Of a DNA stretch of 64,000 nucleotides, positions 42,896-51,118 are shown piece by piece. This stretch comes from an uncultured Synergistales bacterium (GTDB lineage Bacteria; Synergistota; Synergistia; Synergistales; Aminobacteriaceae). A model generated the notes under the pieces. That model saw only the letters and a list, made by a program, of their open reading frames with translations, was not told the origin of the DNA and made no database searches. How positions within the stretch are numbered: the first letter of the stretch is position 1; every line of letters starts with the position of its first letter. The stretch lies in the NCBI GenBank assembly GCA_905234075.1, contig CAJOGI010000005.1, positions 1 to 64,000 on the forward strand, in the 5' to 3' direction. Both the position numbers and the translations under genes were made by a program.

Positions 42896-44096
42896 TTCAT
42901 CGCTCAACGCTACGCCTTCGGGCGAACGAACACATATAGCGTTTTTCGGTTTACGTAACGCAGGAAAATCGAGCCTAGTTAATGCCGTAACGGGTCAGGA
43001 TTTAGCAGTCGTGTCTGAAATAAAAGGCACGACTACCGACCCCGTTAAAAAAGCTATGGAGCTTTTGCCGCTCGGCCCGGTATTAATTATTGATACTCCC
43101 GGACTTGACGACGAAGGCGCGCTCGGTGAGCTTAGAGTGAAACGCGCTTTGAACGTCTTAGCTAACTGCGACGTGGCTGTCTTAGTTCATGACGCGAATA
43201 ATAATTTCACGCAGGCCGAAGAAGATTTAATAAAAATTTTTGACGAGCGCAAACTCCCCTACATAATCGCTAATAATAAAATTGACTTAATACCTCCTAC
43301 CTCCTACCTCCTACCTCCTAACTCAATAAACGTCAGTGCGCTTACGGGCGAGAATATAAATTTATTGAAAGAAAAAATCGCTGCTCTTGCGAAAAAAGAC
43401 GTGCCCGAAAAAAAATTAATTTCGGATTTATTAAATCCCGGCGACGTTGTAGTTTTGGTTGTGCCCGTTGACAAGGCCGCGCCTAAGGGAAGATTGATAC
43501 TCCCACAGCAGCAGACTATACGAGATATTCTTGACGCTCATTGCTCGGCGTTCATATGTCAGGATAACGAACTTGAGAACGCTCTGAAAAAATTAAATGT
43601 CCGCCCGAAAATCGTTGTAACTGACTCACAAGTCTTTGAGAAAGTTAATAAAATCGTGCCGGAAAATATTTTGCTCACGTCTTTTTCAATTCTGTTTGCG
43701 CGTTACAAAGGCAGCTTGAAAATTTTAATCAAAGGCGCGGAAAAATTAGCACACCTGAAGGACGGCGACAAAATTTTAATTTCAGAGGGCTGCACTCATC
43801 ACAGACAGTGCGGCGACATCGGAACAGAAAAAATCCCGGCATGGATAAAAATTTTTACGAAGGCCAAGCCCGATTTTTCTTTCACTTCCGGCGGAGAATT
43901 TCCAAGCGAAGACGAATTAAAAAATTTTTCTCTTGTCATTCACTGCGGAGGCTGTATGCTGAACGAGCAGGAAATGCAATCGCGAATTAAACGCGCCGTC
44001 AAGGCCGGAGTTCCTGTCGTGAATTACGGAATAGCCATTGCGCATATGCACGGAATTTTGACGCGAAGCCTCGAACCGTTCAAATTTTCTCTGTAA
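42867..44096 (+). CDS. hydF: [FeFe]-hydrogenase maturation GTPase HydF
   Basis: The 409-residue protein has a GTPase domain (FGLRNAGKSSLVN, then DTPGLDDEG and NKIDL), a dimerisation domain and a C-terminal cluster-binding domain with CTH near SEGCTHHRQCGD and HCGGC near the end. HydF is the scaffold on which the H-cluster is assembled. A heptamer array (43291-43325) inserts PPTSYLLPPNS between the G4 motif NKID and the G5 motif SALTG. That loop is normally short, so a tolerated insertion is plausible. Confidence 0.95.
   Translation: MTTNAILDSNSSLNATPSGERTHIAFFGLRNAGKSSLVNAVTGQDLAVVSEIKGTTTDPVKKAMELLPLGPVLIIDTPGLDDEGALGELRVKRALNVLANCDVAVLVHDANNNFTQAEEDLIKIFDERKLPYIIANNKIDLIPPTSYLLPPNSINVSALTGENINLLKEKIAALAKKDVPEKKLISDLLNPGDVVVLVVPVDKAAPKGRLILPQQQTIRDILDAHCSAFICQDNELENALKKLNVRPKIVVTDSQVFEKVNKIVPENILLTSFSILFARYKGSLKILIKGAEKLAHLKDGDKILISEGCTHHRQCGDIGTEKIPAWIKIFTKAKPDFSFTSGGEFPSEDELKNFSLVIHCGGCMLNEQEMQSRIKRAVKAGVPVVNYGIAIAHMHGILTRSLEPFKFSL
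43291..43325 (+). repeat. In-frame antisense heptamer array inside hydF
   Basis: Four exact TACCTCC units and one TAACTCA unit encode IPPTSYLLPPNS in the GTPase G4-G5 loop. As in tmk, the orientation is the stop-free one. Confidence 0.9.
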
Positions 44097-44097
44097 T

Positions 44098-44106
44098 TGT
44101 TATAAT
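44098..44106 (+). promoter_or_regulatory. Extended -10 after hydF
   Basis: TGTTATAAT just after the hydF stop is a consensus extended -10, about 35 bases before the GTG of the coiled-coil gene. Confidence 0.6.
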
Positions 44107-44140
44107 GCCCGTAAAATAAAAAATTGCGTGGTGATATTTC

Positions 44141-44599
44141 GTGAAAAAAATTTTTTTAGCAATGCTTCTGATATTTTTGCTCTCGTCAATTTCTTTTGGA
44201 GCAGTCAGCGAGGATATGAGCGTCTACCTCAGAAAAGACGTTTTTGACGCGAAAATCGAAGCCTTGTTTAATAGGCTTCACGCGGAAATTGGGACGCTAA
44301 AAACTGAACTAAGGTCGGAAATTGGTAGCTTGAGGACAGAATTAAAGTCAGAAATTGGAGATTTGAGAGGGGATGTGAGAGCGTTATCCGCACGTATAGA
44401 CGGCTTAGAAAAACGCGTTGATGATATGCACGATTATGTATATTTGTTCATCGTAGCGTTTTTAGCTGTGCTGGCTCTCCCGTTCTTCAATCGATGGCTG
44501 GAGAGGCGCGAAGAAAAAAAAATCTCTTCATTTGTTACTCTTGATGAAGTAAAGCGTCTCATCGCCGAAGCAAATTTTCGAGGGGGAATTTCATCGTGA
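44141..44599 (+). CDS. Membrane-anchored coiled-coil protein
   Basis: The 152-residue protein has a signal sequence (residues 1-20), a periplasmic heptad-repeat coiled coil (about 35-95; SEIGSLRTELKSEIGDLR repeated), a membrane segment (about 101-117) and a short basic tail. The segment order suggests a periplasmic stalk, unless the first segment stays as an anchor. The start is GTG at 44141 with GGTGAT upstream. The function is unknown. Confidence 0.7.
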   Translation: MKKIFLAMLLIFLLSSISFGAVSEDMSVYLRKDVFDAKIEALFNRLHAEIGTLKTELRSEIGSLRTELKSEIGDLRGDVRALSARIDGLEKRVDDMHDYVYLFIVAFLAVLALPFFNRWLERREEKKISSFVTLDEVKRLIAEANFRGGISS

Positions 44600-45237
44600 A
44601 AAAAATTTTTGCTTTAATTTTAATTTTTTCGTTCGTAGCCCCGCACGCTTTTGCTGAAACTCAAGTCAGCTTAGAAAAAATGAGCGGCTTTCTTAATAAT
44701 TTTACTGAACTAAATCTCTTTAACTTCGATACAAATTCCGAAGAGACTGACGGCGAGGAAGAAGGCATTTTGCATCTTGGAAATCCTTTTAATGTCGCGG
44801 AATTAATACGCTTCGGAATACGTCATAATTATATTCACAACAACGCTGAAACAGTTACAAGAGCTCCGGCTGCGAATGACTACGGGAATTTTGTAATGGA
44901 AGGCAAGTTTGTATCAGGCGCAGTGAAAAAATTTTTCGGCATGGAAATAAAAAATCAAAGCGTCCTCGACACTGAGCCTTCGTTTTATTTTGACGGAAAG
45001 TATTATTATTTTGAGCCCTATGATGTATTCGATGACGGCGAGACGATTTATTACGCTGACGTTAAAAAAATTATAAGAACTGAAAATATTATCGAGCTTT
45101 CAGGAGATATTTATAACTCTCAAAAATTTGACGACAGGCCCGGTACTTTTGCGGCTTCTGCGAAAATTTCAGATGATAATATAGTTATAACATCAATTAC
45201 TACGGACTGGAGAGGGGACTGGCGCGGCAATGAATAG
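44596..45237 (+). CDS. Secreted protein of unknown function
   Basis: The 213-residue protein has a signal peptide (residues 1-20, HAFAE) and then a mainly beta domain with many acidic and aromatic residues (FDGKYYYFEPYDVFDDGE). I do not recognise the family. GTG start overlaps the previous stop; the end overlaps the SH3-like gene by eight bases, so the three genes from 44141 form one operon. Confidence 0.7.
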   Translation: MKKIFALILIFSFVAPHAFAETQVSLEKMSGFLNNFTELNLFNFDTNSEETDGEEEGILHLGNPFNVAELIRFGIRHNYIHNNAETVTRAPAANDYGNFVMEGKFVSGAVKKFFGMEIKNQSVLDTEPSFYFDGKYYYFEPYDVFDDGETIYYADVKKIIRTENIIELSGDIYNSQKFDDRPGTFAASAKISDDNIVITSITTDWRGDWRGNE

Positions 45238-45928
45238 AATTAAAATCATAAGAAATTTTTTAATAATAATTTTCGTTTTTATTTCTTCGGCTGCTTTTGC
45301 GATTGATTTCCCTGCTCTCGGCTTCTGCACTGGCGACGGCGTGAGGCTTCGCGAAAGACCCGACACGGCTTCAAAAATTCAAGGCAAGGCCAACGACGGC
45401 GACATGCTTGTGCTGCTCGACGAGATAAAAGCGAGCGGCTCTAAATGGTACAAAATAGATCACCCTACGAAAAAAGGAACGGCTTGGATTTTTGGAAAGT
45501 ATATCGAAACTGACACAAGCTATCCAACCGACACTGAGGCTTATAAAACTCTCGTGCAGATTATAAAAAATTGCGGCGTTACGGCTGACAAGGCACGCGC
45601 AACTTTAGGAAGGCCGAAAAGAACGAACAGGCGCAAATTTTTCTTTGATCCGGCCCAGCGCGAATTTCATGAGGAAGTTTTAGAATACTCCGGCTTCACT
45701 CTGCAATACATCGAAGGAAGATTGAGGCATGTAGACGCGAAAAATAATTTTTCGTTCGGCGATATTAACATCGGCGACACTACTTCAGACGTTCTTGAAA
45801 TTCTCGGCGAACCTGACGGAAAAGGCAACGAGGGCTGGAGCTACGAGGCAACGCCCAGAGATGTTTTACTGTTCGAGTTTCGAGGCGGCAGAGTTTTTAA
45901 CATGACCTTTGATAATTATATTGATTGA
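45230..45928 (+). CDS. Secreted SH3-like domain protein
   Basis: The 232-residue protein has a signal peptide (residues 1-24) and a bacterial SH3 domain (about 32-90) with GDGVRLRERPDTASKIQGKA and WYKIDHPTKKGTAWIFGKYI. A C-terminal region (about 100-232) carries two related halves with TLGRPKRTNRRKFF and ILGEPDGKGNEGW. SH3b domains bind cell wall or surface polymers. The role here is unknown. Confidence 0.75.
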   Translation: MNRIKIIRNFLIIIFVFISSAAFAIDFPALGFCTGDGVRLRERPDTASKIQGKANDGDMLVLLDEIKASGSKWYKIDHPTKKGTAWIFGKYIETDTSYPTDTEAYKTLVQIIKNCGVTADKARATLGRPKRTNRRKFFFDPAQREFHEEVLEYSGFTLQYIEGRLRHVDAKNNFSFGDINIGDTTSDVLEILGEPDGKGNEGWSYEATPRDVLLFEFRGGRVFNMTFDNYID

Positions 45929-45973
45929 GTGAAAATTTGAGAATTTTATTTTTTACTGGAGGAATTAATTTTT

Positions 45974-47506
45974 ATGCGTAAAGTAAAAATTTTTGACACA
46001 ACGTTAAGAGACGGCGAACAGTCTCCGGGCTGCAGCATGAACCTGAGCGAAAAAATAGTAATGGCAAAACAGCTCGACAAGCTCGGAATTGATATTATAG
46101 AGGCCGGTTTTGCGATCGCTTCGCCGATGGACTTCAAGAGCGTTCAAGCTATAGCTTCAGCCGCTTCAAATTGCACGATAGCGAGCCTCGCACGCTGCAA
46201 TAAACTCGACATTGACACCGCGTGGGAAGCAGTGAAGGGAGCAAATAAACCGCGTATTCACGTTTTTATAGCGACAAGCGACGTTCACATGCAGTATAAA
46301 TTGAGAATGAGCCGCGAGGAAGTTTTGAAGACAATCACTGAGATGACGGCCTACGCAAAATCGAAATGCAATGACATAGAATTTTCCGCCGAAGATGCTT
46401 CACGCTCCGACAGAGAATTTTTAGCGAAGTGCTTTTCAAACGCAATCGCAGCCGGAGCGACAACTATCAACGTCCCCGACACTGTAGGCTATTCAACGCC
46501 GCAGGAGATGGGCGAATTAATTTCATACCTGCGCGAACATGTCGAAGGAATTGACGGCGTAGATATTTCCGTTCACTGCCATAATGATTTAGGAATGGGA
46601 GTGGCTAATTCTCTTGCCTGCGTGAAGGCCGGAGCGACTCAAGTCGAGTGCACCGTCAACGGCATAGGCGAACGGGCAGGAAACGCGAGCCTCGAAGAAA
46701 TTACTATGGCATTGAGAACGCGCAGAGATTTTTATGAAGCCGACACGAACATTAACACTCGTGAAATTTATAAATCGAGCAGACTTTTGAGCAACATCAT
46801 CGGAGTTCCTATTTCGCCCACCAAGCCAATAGTAGGAGCTAATGCCTTTGCCCACGAGGCAGGAATACATCAGCACGGAATGATAGCGAACGCTCAGACC
46901 TACGAAATCATGAATCCCGACGAGATCGGTGTGCCTCACAGAGCGTTAGTTCTCGGCAAACATTCAGGCAAACACGCCCTGCGCGAAAGACTTGAGAGCA
47001 TGGGCTACGAAATTCCCGACGAGGAGCTCGAAGATATTTTCACGCGCTTCAAAAAATTAGCCGACGCTAAAAAAGTTATCACGAGTTCAGATTTAGAGGC
47101 TCTCACTCTTCACCGCTCAAGAATTGTTAAAACTGATGAAAGCACGGCTCCGTCGTGTCAGTTGATAGCCCACTCAATAACATCGGGCAGCGGCATTCCG
47201 AAAATTTCTTACGTGAAAATCAAACGCGAAAATAATTTTATGGAAGGCGTTGAAAGCGGAGCAGGCCCTCTTGACGCGGCATTCAAAGCTATAAATAAAA
47301 TGCTCGGCGTTGAAGCAAGGCTCGAAGACTTCAGCATTAGGGCAGTAACTGAAGGCGAGGACTCAATCGGTGAAGCTGTCGTTAAAATTTCAAGTGCGTC
47401 AAGCGGTGAGATGTACACTGGCTCAGGAATTTCTACGGACATTGTTGAAGCGTCGCTGCAGGCATATTTAAGCGGCATTAATAAAATGTTCGAGGCAGGA
47501 GAATAA
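45974..47506 (+). CDS. leuA: 2-isopropylmalate synthase
   Basis: The 510-residue protein has the HMGL-like core (VKIFDTTLRDGEQSPG, GFAIASPMD, HCHNDLGMGVANSLACVKAG, TVNGIGERAGNASLEE) and a C-terminal regulatory LeuA domain (about 385-505). It condenses 2-oxoisovalerate and acetyl-CoA in leucine synthesis. CCxxE-type catalytic residues are present. No other leu genes are in the window. The Asp/Arg pair in TLRDGEQ is intact. AGGAGG is not seen but GGAGGA lies 15 bases upstream. Confidence 0.92.
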   Translation: MRKVKIFDTTLRDGEQSPGCSMNLSEKIVMAKQLDKLGIDIIEAGFAIASPMDFKSVQAIASAASNCTIASLARCNKLDIDTAWEAVKGANKPRIHVFIATSDVHMQYKLRMSREEVLKTITEMTAYAKSKCNDIEFSAEDASRSDREFLAKCFSNAIAAGATTINVPDTVGYSTPQEMGELISYLREHVEGIDGVDISVHCHNDLGMGVANSLACVKAGATQVECTVNGIGERAGNASLEEITMALRTRRDFYEADTNINTREIYKSSRLLSNIIGVPISPTKPIVGANAFAHEAGIHQHGMIANAQTYEIMNPDEIGVPHRALVLGKHSGKHALRERLESMGYEIPDEELEDIFTRFKKLADAKKVITSSDLEALTLHRSRIVKTDESTAPSCQLIAHSITSGSGIPKISYVKIKRENNFMEGVESGAGPLDAAFKAINKMLGVEARLEDFSIRAVTEGEDSIGEAVVKISSASSGEMYTGSGISTDIVEASLQAYLSGINKMFEAGE

Positions 47507-47510
47507 TTTT

Positions 47511-47541
47511 CAGGTAGGAATTAGGAGTTAGGAGGTAGGAG
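47511..47541 (+). repeat. TAGGAG heptamer array after leuA
   Basis: Four units (AGGTAGGAATTAGGAGTTAG and GAGGTAGGAG) are followed by T7 and CCTGC. Confidence 0.8.
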
Positions 47542-47562
47542 TTTTTTTCCTGCAATAAAAAA

Positions 47563-47607
47563 TCAGCTCCGTTTTTCCCGAAATTTTTTCAGGAATTGCG
47601 GAGCTGA
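47563..47607. terminator. Bidirectional terminator between leuA and the OB-fold gene
   Basis: TCAGCTCCG and CGGAGCTGA form a perfect nine-pair stem with AT-rich flanks; T-runs occur on both sides. Confidence 0.82.
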
Positions 47608-47613
47608 AAAATT

Positions 47614-48138
47614 TTATAAATTTATGACCAGAGAAACGAAATTGTCTATTTTTTGCGGCGTGCTTTCTGTTTTGGCAGGGGCTTTGGCAGGGGGTATCAC
47701 TCGGCAGCCCTGAAAAGCAATTGCACCATAAGAAAAACTGCTGCATACTCCCTCTATTGTTGCTTTCTGACCTCTTTGTAACTTGGCTACGTTGTCATTA
47801 TCTGCCCATCTCATTGTGAACGCCATGTCAGCTGAACTTTGAAGGCTATCGCTAAGGCCAACAACAACTGTGCGAGTTCCCGCAAAATTAATTTTGTCTG
47901 TTACAATTCCAGAAACCCTCACCCTCACTCTTTTTCTGAAAATCCTTTTGGCAAATGCATCATGATTTTCTTTATATTGCCTGAAAACCTCTGCAGCGGT
48001 TACCTCAATCACTTCTTCCGAAGCTGACGGTTGTGAGTTTGTGCTTGCGGCAAAAGTTCGAGACACGGACACTGTAAACATAAATATAAACACGAATAAA
48101 GTAAACACAGCGCAACGTAATAATTTGATGTTTTTCAT
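47614..48138 (-). CDS. Secreted tRNA_anti-like OB-fold protein
   Basis: The product of about 174 residues has a signal peptide (to about residue 30, RTFAA) and an OB-like domain (about 45-155) with VTAAEVFRQYKENHDAF, RVRVSGIVTDKI and KATIEGVC. It resembles the tRNA_anti-like family. I place the start at 48138, eight bases after AAAGGAG, rather than the upstream codon. Nucleic acid binding is not shown. A role outside the cytoplasm is inferred from the signal peptide. Confidence 0.7.
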   Translation of the reverse strand: MKNIKLLRCAVFTLFVFIFMFTVSVSRTFAASTNSQPSASEEVIEVTAAEVFRQYKENHDAFAKRIFRKRVRVRVSGIVTDKINFAGTRTVVVGLSDSLQSSADMAFTMRWADNDNVAKLQRGQKATIEGVCSSFSYGAIAFQGCRVIPPAKAPAKTESTPQKIDNFVSLVINL

Positions 48139-48260
48139 AGTAACATCTCCTTTCAAATTTTTTACAACAATGTGCGCTGAAAAATTCCTTGCGATTACGA
48201 AGAAATTACCCAGCGCGGAAATTTTTGCACACGACTAATAATTACTCGCCTCTTTTTCTG

Positions 48261-48269
48261 TGATATAAT
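48261..48269 (+). promoter_or_regulatory. Extended -10 promoter of the candidate small RNA
   Basis: TGATATAAT matches the extended -10 consensus (TGn then TATAAT). A transcript would start about 48275-48277, right at the closing helix described below. Confidence 0.6.
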
Positions 48270-48276
48270 AATTCAC

Positions 48277-48383
48277 AGGATAAGTTATGATAAATGGAGA
48301 ACACACTCCAAAAGTCGAGGTGCTTTATAAAAAAATCAAATTTTCAAAAAATATTATAGCACAAAAACCTTATCCTTTTTTTT
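48277..48383 (+). ncRNA. Candidate small RNA (about 100 nt) with closing helix and T-tract
   Basis: AGGATAAG (48277-48284) pairs perfectly with CTTATCCT (48369-48376), which is followed by eight T residues. Inside, TGGAG/CTCCA (48295-48310) makes a hairpin and GTGCT/AGCAC (48320-48363) closes a second arm. The whole forms a small multi-branched structure framed by a promoter and a terminator-like tail. It also contains a 36-codon ORF (ATG at 48288), but structure and coverage favour an RNA. It matches no RNA family I know. It lies in the 400-base gap between the OB-fold gene and pfkA; both neighbours are on the other strand. Confidence 0.55.
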
Positions 48384-48482
48384 ATTTTCACGGCTAAAAA
48401 TTTTTATGAAATTACACGTAAAGAAAAGAAATTTTATACACACTTACACACGCGGTAAAATGTTCGAGGCGGAGTGAAATAT

Positions 48483-48541
48483 AGGTAGGAATTAGGAATG
48501 AAAAAAACTACCTCCTACCTCCTACCTCCTAACTCCTAATT
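48483..48541. repeat. TAGGAG heptamer inverted array before pfkA stop
   Basis: AGGTAGGAATTAGGAA is followed by A7 and CTACCTCC repeated three times and CTAACTCCTAA. The inverted arms can form a long hairpin. On the minus strand the array carries the TAG stop of pfkA. Confidence 0.85.
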
Positions 48542-49534
48542 ATTTAAGTGGCTTCCAGACGCTGCAATAGCTTCAAGAATTTCGTATCTGTCCATCTGTA
48601 AATGTTTCTTCATTGCTAGAGCCTCTTCTATCGGAATTTCAACAATTCCGCCTTCGCGCGTAGCGATGACGCTCCCCGAACGTCCTTCAGCAAATGCCCT
48701 GACCGCGTAATAGCCCATTCGCGTGGCGGTCTCTCTGTCGCGTCCCGTCGGTGCTCCGCCCCTTTGAATATGTCCCAAGACCGTAACACGCGGATCGATG
48801 CCTATCGCTTCTTTAATCTTTGCGCCGATTTCAAATGCACTTCCAGCGCCTTCAGCAACGACTATCATAAAATGCGTAGCTCCTGCTAATCTGGAGTTCT
48901 GTATTCTTTCGACAACATCTTTTTGAAAATCAACTTCGCGCTCAGGAATTAAAACTGAAGTCGCACCGACCGCTATTCCGACATAAAGAGCTAAAAATCC
49001 TGCGTGTCTTCCCATGACCTCGACAACTGAGCAGCGTTCATGAGACTGCATTGTGTCGCGCAGCTTGTCAATACATTCAATCGCCGTGTTGCATGCCGAG
49101 TCAAATCCTATTGTGTAATTTGAGCATCCTATGTCGTTGTCAATCGTTGCAGGGATACCCATAACGGGAACGCCGAGCCTTGAAAGTTCCAACGCGCCTT
49201 TGAAAGTTCCGTCCCCTCCGATAGCAACGATGCCGTCAAGCCCCAGCATTCTGCAAGTCCCTACAGCTTTTTCGCGTCCTTTTTCCGTCATAAATTCTTC
49301 GCTGCGTGCCGTATATAAAATCGTGCCGCCTCGTCCGAGAATGTGCCGCACCATATTAACATCAAGTATTACAAAATCGCTGTTGATTAAACCGGAATAG
49401 CCGCGCCTAATGCCTACACACTCAATTCCATAGTGCATTGCCGTTCTCGCTACGGCTCTGACGACCGCGTTCATGCCGGGCGAATCTCCTCCGCTTGTGA
49501 GTACGCCGATGCGTTTAATTTTTTTGTCTGCCAT
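48536..49534 (-). CDS. pfkA: 6-phosphofructokinase
   Basis: The product of about 332 residues has IGVLTSGGDSPGMNAV, AIGGDGTFKGAL and PATIDNDIGCSNYTIG, with a Gly after GGD typical of ATP-dependent enzymes rather than the pyrophosphate type. It phosphorylates fructose-6-phosphate in glycolysis. I place the start at 49534 (MADKKIKR), downstream of GGAGGC, rather than at 49555. TATAAT on the minus strand (about 49598-49603) is a likely -10. The stop is within a heptamer array. Confidence 0.94.
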   Translation of the reverse strand: MADKKIKRIGVLTSGGDSPGMNAVVRAVARTAMHYGIECVGIRRGYSGLINSDFVILDVNMVRHILGRGGTILYTARSEEFMTEKGREKAVGTCRMLGLDGIVAIGGDGTFKGALELSRLGVPVMGIPATIDNDIGCSNYTIGFDSACNTAIECIDKLRDTMQSHERCSVVEVMGRHAGFLALYVGIAVGATSVLIPEREVDFQKDVVERIQNSRLAGATHFMIVVAEGAGSAFEIGAKIKEAIGIDPRVTVLGHIQRGGAPTGRDRETATRMGYYAVRAFAEGRSGSVIATREGGIVEIPIEEALAMKKHLQMDRYEILEAIAASGSHLNN

Positions 49535-49618
49535 GATTGATAAAAATGCCTCCAATTTTATTTTTGAATTTTAATTTTGAAAGTTTGAAGTGAAATTTAT
49601 TATACGCGATTTTTTTTG

Positions 49619-49786
49619 AGGGCTGAAAAAAATTTTTTGATTCTATTTTTTTATTCAGCTCCATGAAAATTTTTCAGCACTAAAAAATTTTGAACTTTTT
49701 GTAGGTGTAAATGTAGTGGTAAAATATTTTCTTCTTAAAAAAATTTACGAGTGGGATAAAAATATTTTAGCATAAAAATTTTTTAA
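49619..49786 (+). repeat. Dispersed AT-rich non-coding repeat, copy 2
   Basis: It aligns with 21901-22072 in the same orientation over about 165 bases with several identical blocks (see copy 1). It fills the gap between pfkA and the ankyrin gene, upstream of pfkA on the minus strand. No ORF is conserved. Confidence 0.65.
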
Positions 49787-49789
49787 TTC

Positions 49790-51115
49790 TTATCCCAAAA
49801 AATTTGTCAAAGCACCTGCATCTTTCAACATGTCGGCGATCTCATCATCAAAATTCATCATGGCACACATAAAAGCGTTCATACCCTTGTTGTCGCATAT
49901 AGTCAAATCTGCGCCGTATTGAATTAAAATTTTTATTATGTCCAGCTGTGCTTCGCGTTTTGCTGCTGCGGAAAAAGTTGCGGTACTGAACCATAATGCG
50001 CCGTTTTCTGCTCTCAGTCCGCCTGTTCTGATAAGGGCCGAAATTAAAATTTCAGAGCTCCTGTCTTTGTCAGATATTGCCCACATTAGAGCAGTCTGTC
50101 CTCTGTTATCCTGAACGTCCGGGTCAGCTCCTGCGTCAAGCAGTCTTTTTATGACTCCGGCATCAACTTCCCCGTCGATTACCGCAAGCATAAGAGCTGT
50201 ATATCCATCAGCGTCGCCTAAATTCGGGTCAGCCCCGTGCCGTAAAAGAGCATCAGCAATATTTTCTCCCACTAGAGCCGCGTACATCAGCGGCGTTCTT
50301 CCACGCGAGTCCTTGAAATTCGGATCGGCCCCGTAAGCTAAAAACAGTTCGACGGCCCGTAGATTATCCGTTGAGACTAATATATTCAGATCTGTCGTAA
50401 TAGTTCCGTCTCCGAAATCAAATTTTTCGTTTGCGTCCGCGCCGTTCTTTAGAAAAAATTCAAGCAGTCTCGTATCCTCATTGGGAACATTCAGCACGGC
50501 CAGAGAAAGCGGAGTGCGGTCGTCTAGGCACTGCGCAGTTATATCCGCTCCGTTTTTTACAAGAAGCCGGGCAAGTTGCACGCTGTTTAATTTTATTGAT
50601 GCCAGTATAGCGTCTGTATAGTCCGCTCCGAAGTCCATCAGGATTTTTATAATTTCTGAAATCTGTGTTTTATTGTCCTGCTCCACAAATATAAAAGCCG
50701 CGTACGTCAAAACGTTAAACCCTTCGCCGATCGGTGCATTAACGTCCGCGCCGAGTTCAAGAAGCCATTGAACGGCCTCCGGATTGTTCGCTGTAACTGC
50801 ACATAATAAAGGCGTTCTGCTATAAATATCACGGGAGTTTATATCAGCTCCGCAGCGTATCAAGTATTTAGCTAAATATTTATCATTCGCCATGATCGCC
50901 GCCATGAAACCGTAAACAGCTTTTGCCTTATGCTTCAACAAAACTTCAATGGCTTCAAAATTGCTCTGCATTACCGCGACAAAAATTGGAGGGAGCTGCG
51001 TGCCGTTATACATAGCTTTTCTGTTTATGCTTGCTCCGTTGTTTATGGCCTCTTCTATTTCTTCATAACTTCCCCGTGCGCAGAGCTGAAGAAATTCTCT
51101 TTGCTTCATTTTCAT
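49790..51115 (-). CDS. Ankyrin-repeat protein
   Basis: The 441-residue protein is almost entirely ankyrin repeats (about twelve). Typical units are RTPLMYAALVGENIADALLR and GQTALMWAISDKDRSS with DNRG or DADGYTAL turns. There is no signal peptide. Such proteins bind partner proteins; the partner is unknown. It starts 4 bases after tlyA and overlaps nothing. A strong ribosome-binding site is not visible. Confidence 0.9.
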   Translation of the reverse strand: MKMKQREFLQLCARGSYEEIEEAINNGASINRKAMYNGTQLPPIFVAVMQSNFEAIEVLLKHKAKAVYGFMAAIMANDKYLAKYLIRCGADINSRDIYSRTPLLCAVTANNPEAVQWLLELGADVNAPIGEGFNVLTYAAFIFVEQDNKTQISEIIKILMDFGADYTDAILASIKLNSVQLARLLVKNGADITAQCLDDRTPLSLAVLNVPNEDTRLLEFFLKNGADANEKFDFGDGTITTDLNILVSTDNLRAVELFLAYGADPNFKDSRGRTPLMYAALVGENIADALLRHGADPNLGDADGYTALMLAVIDGEVDAGVIKRLLDAGADPDVQDNRGQTALMWAISDKDRSSEILISALIRTGGLRAENGALWFSTATFSAAAKREAQLDIIKILIQYGADLTICDNKGMNAFMCAMMNFDDEIADMLKDAGALTNFLG

Positions 51116-51118
51116 TTT

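Noticed and set aside
48288-48398. 36-codon protein starting at 48288
   Set aside because: It has a weak ribosome-binding site and lies within a complementary-ended structured segment; low-complexity Lys/Phe codons and no family resemblance.
48483-48541. CRISPR array
   Set aside because: Repeats are 7 bases in direct tandem with no spacers, and no cas genes are nearby.
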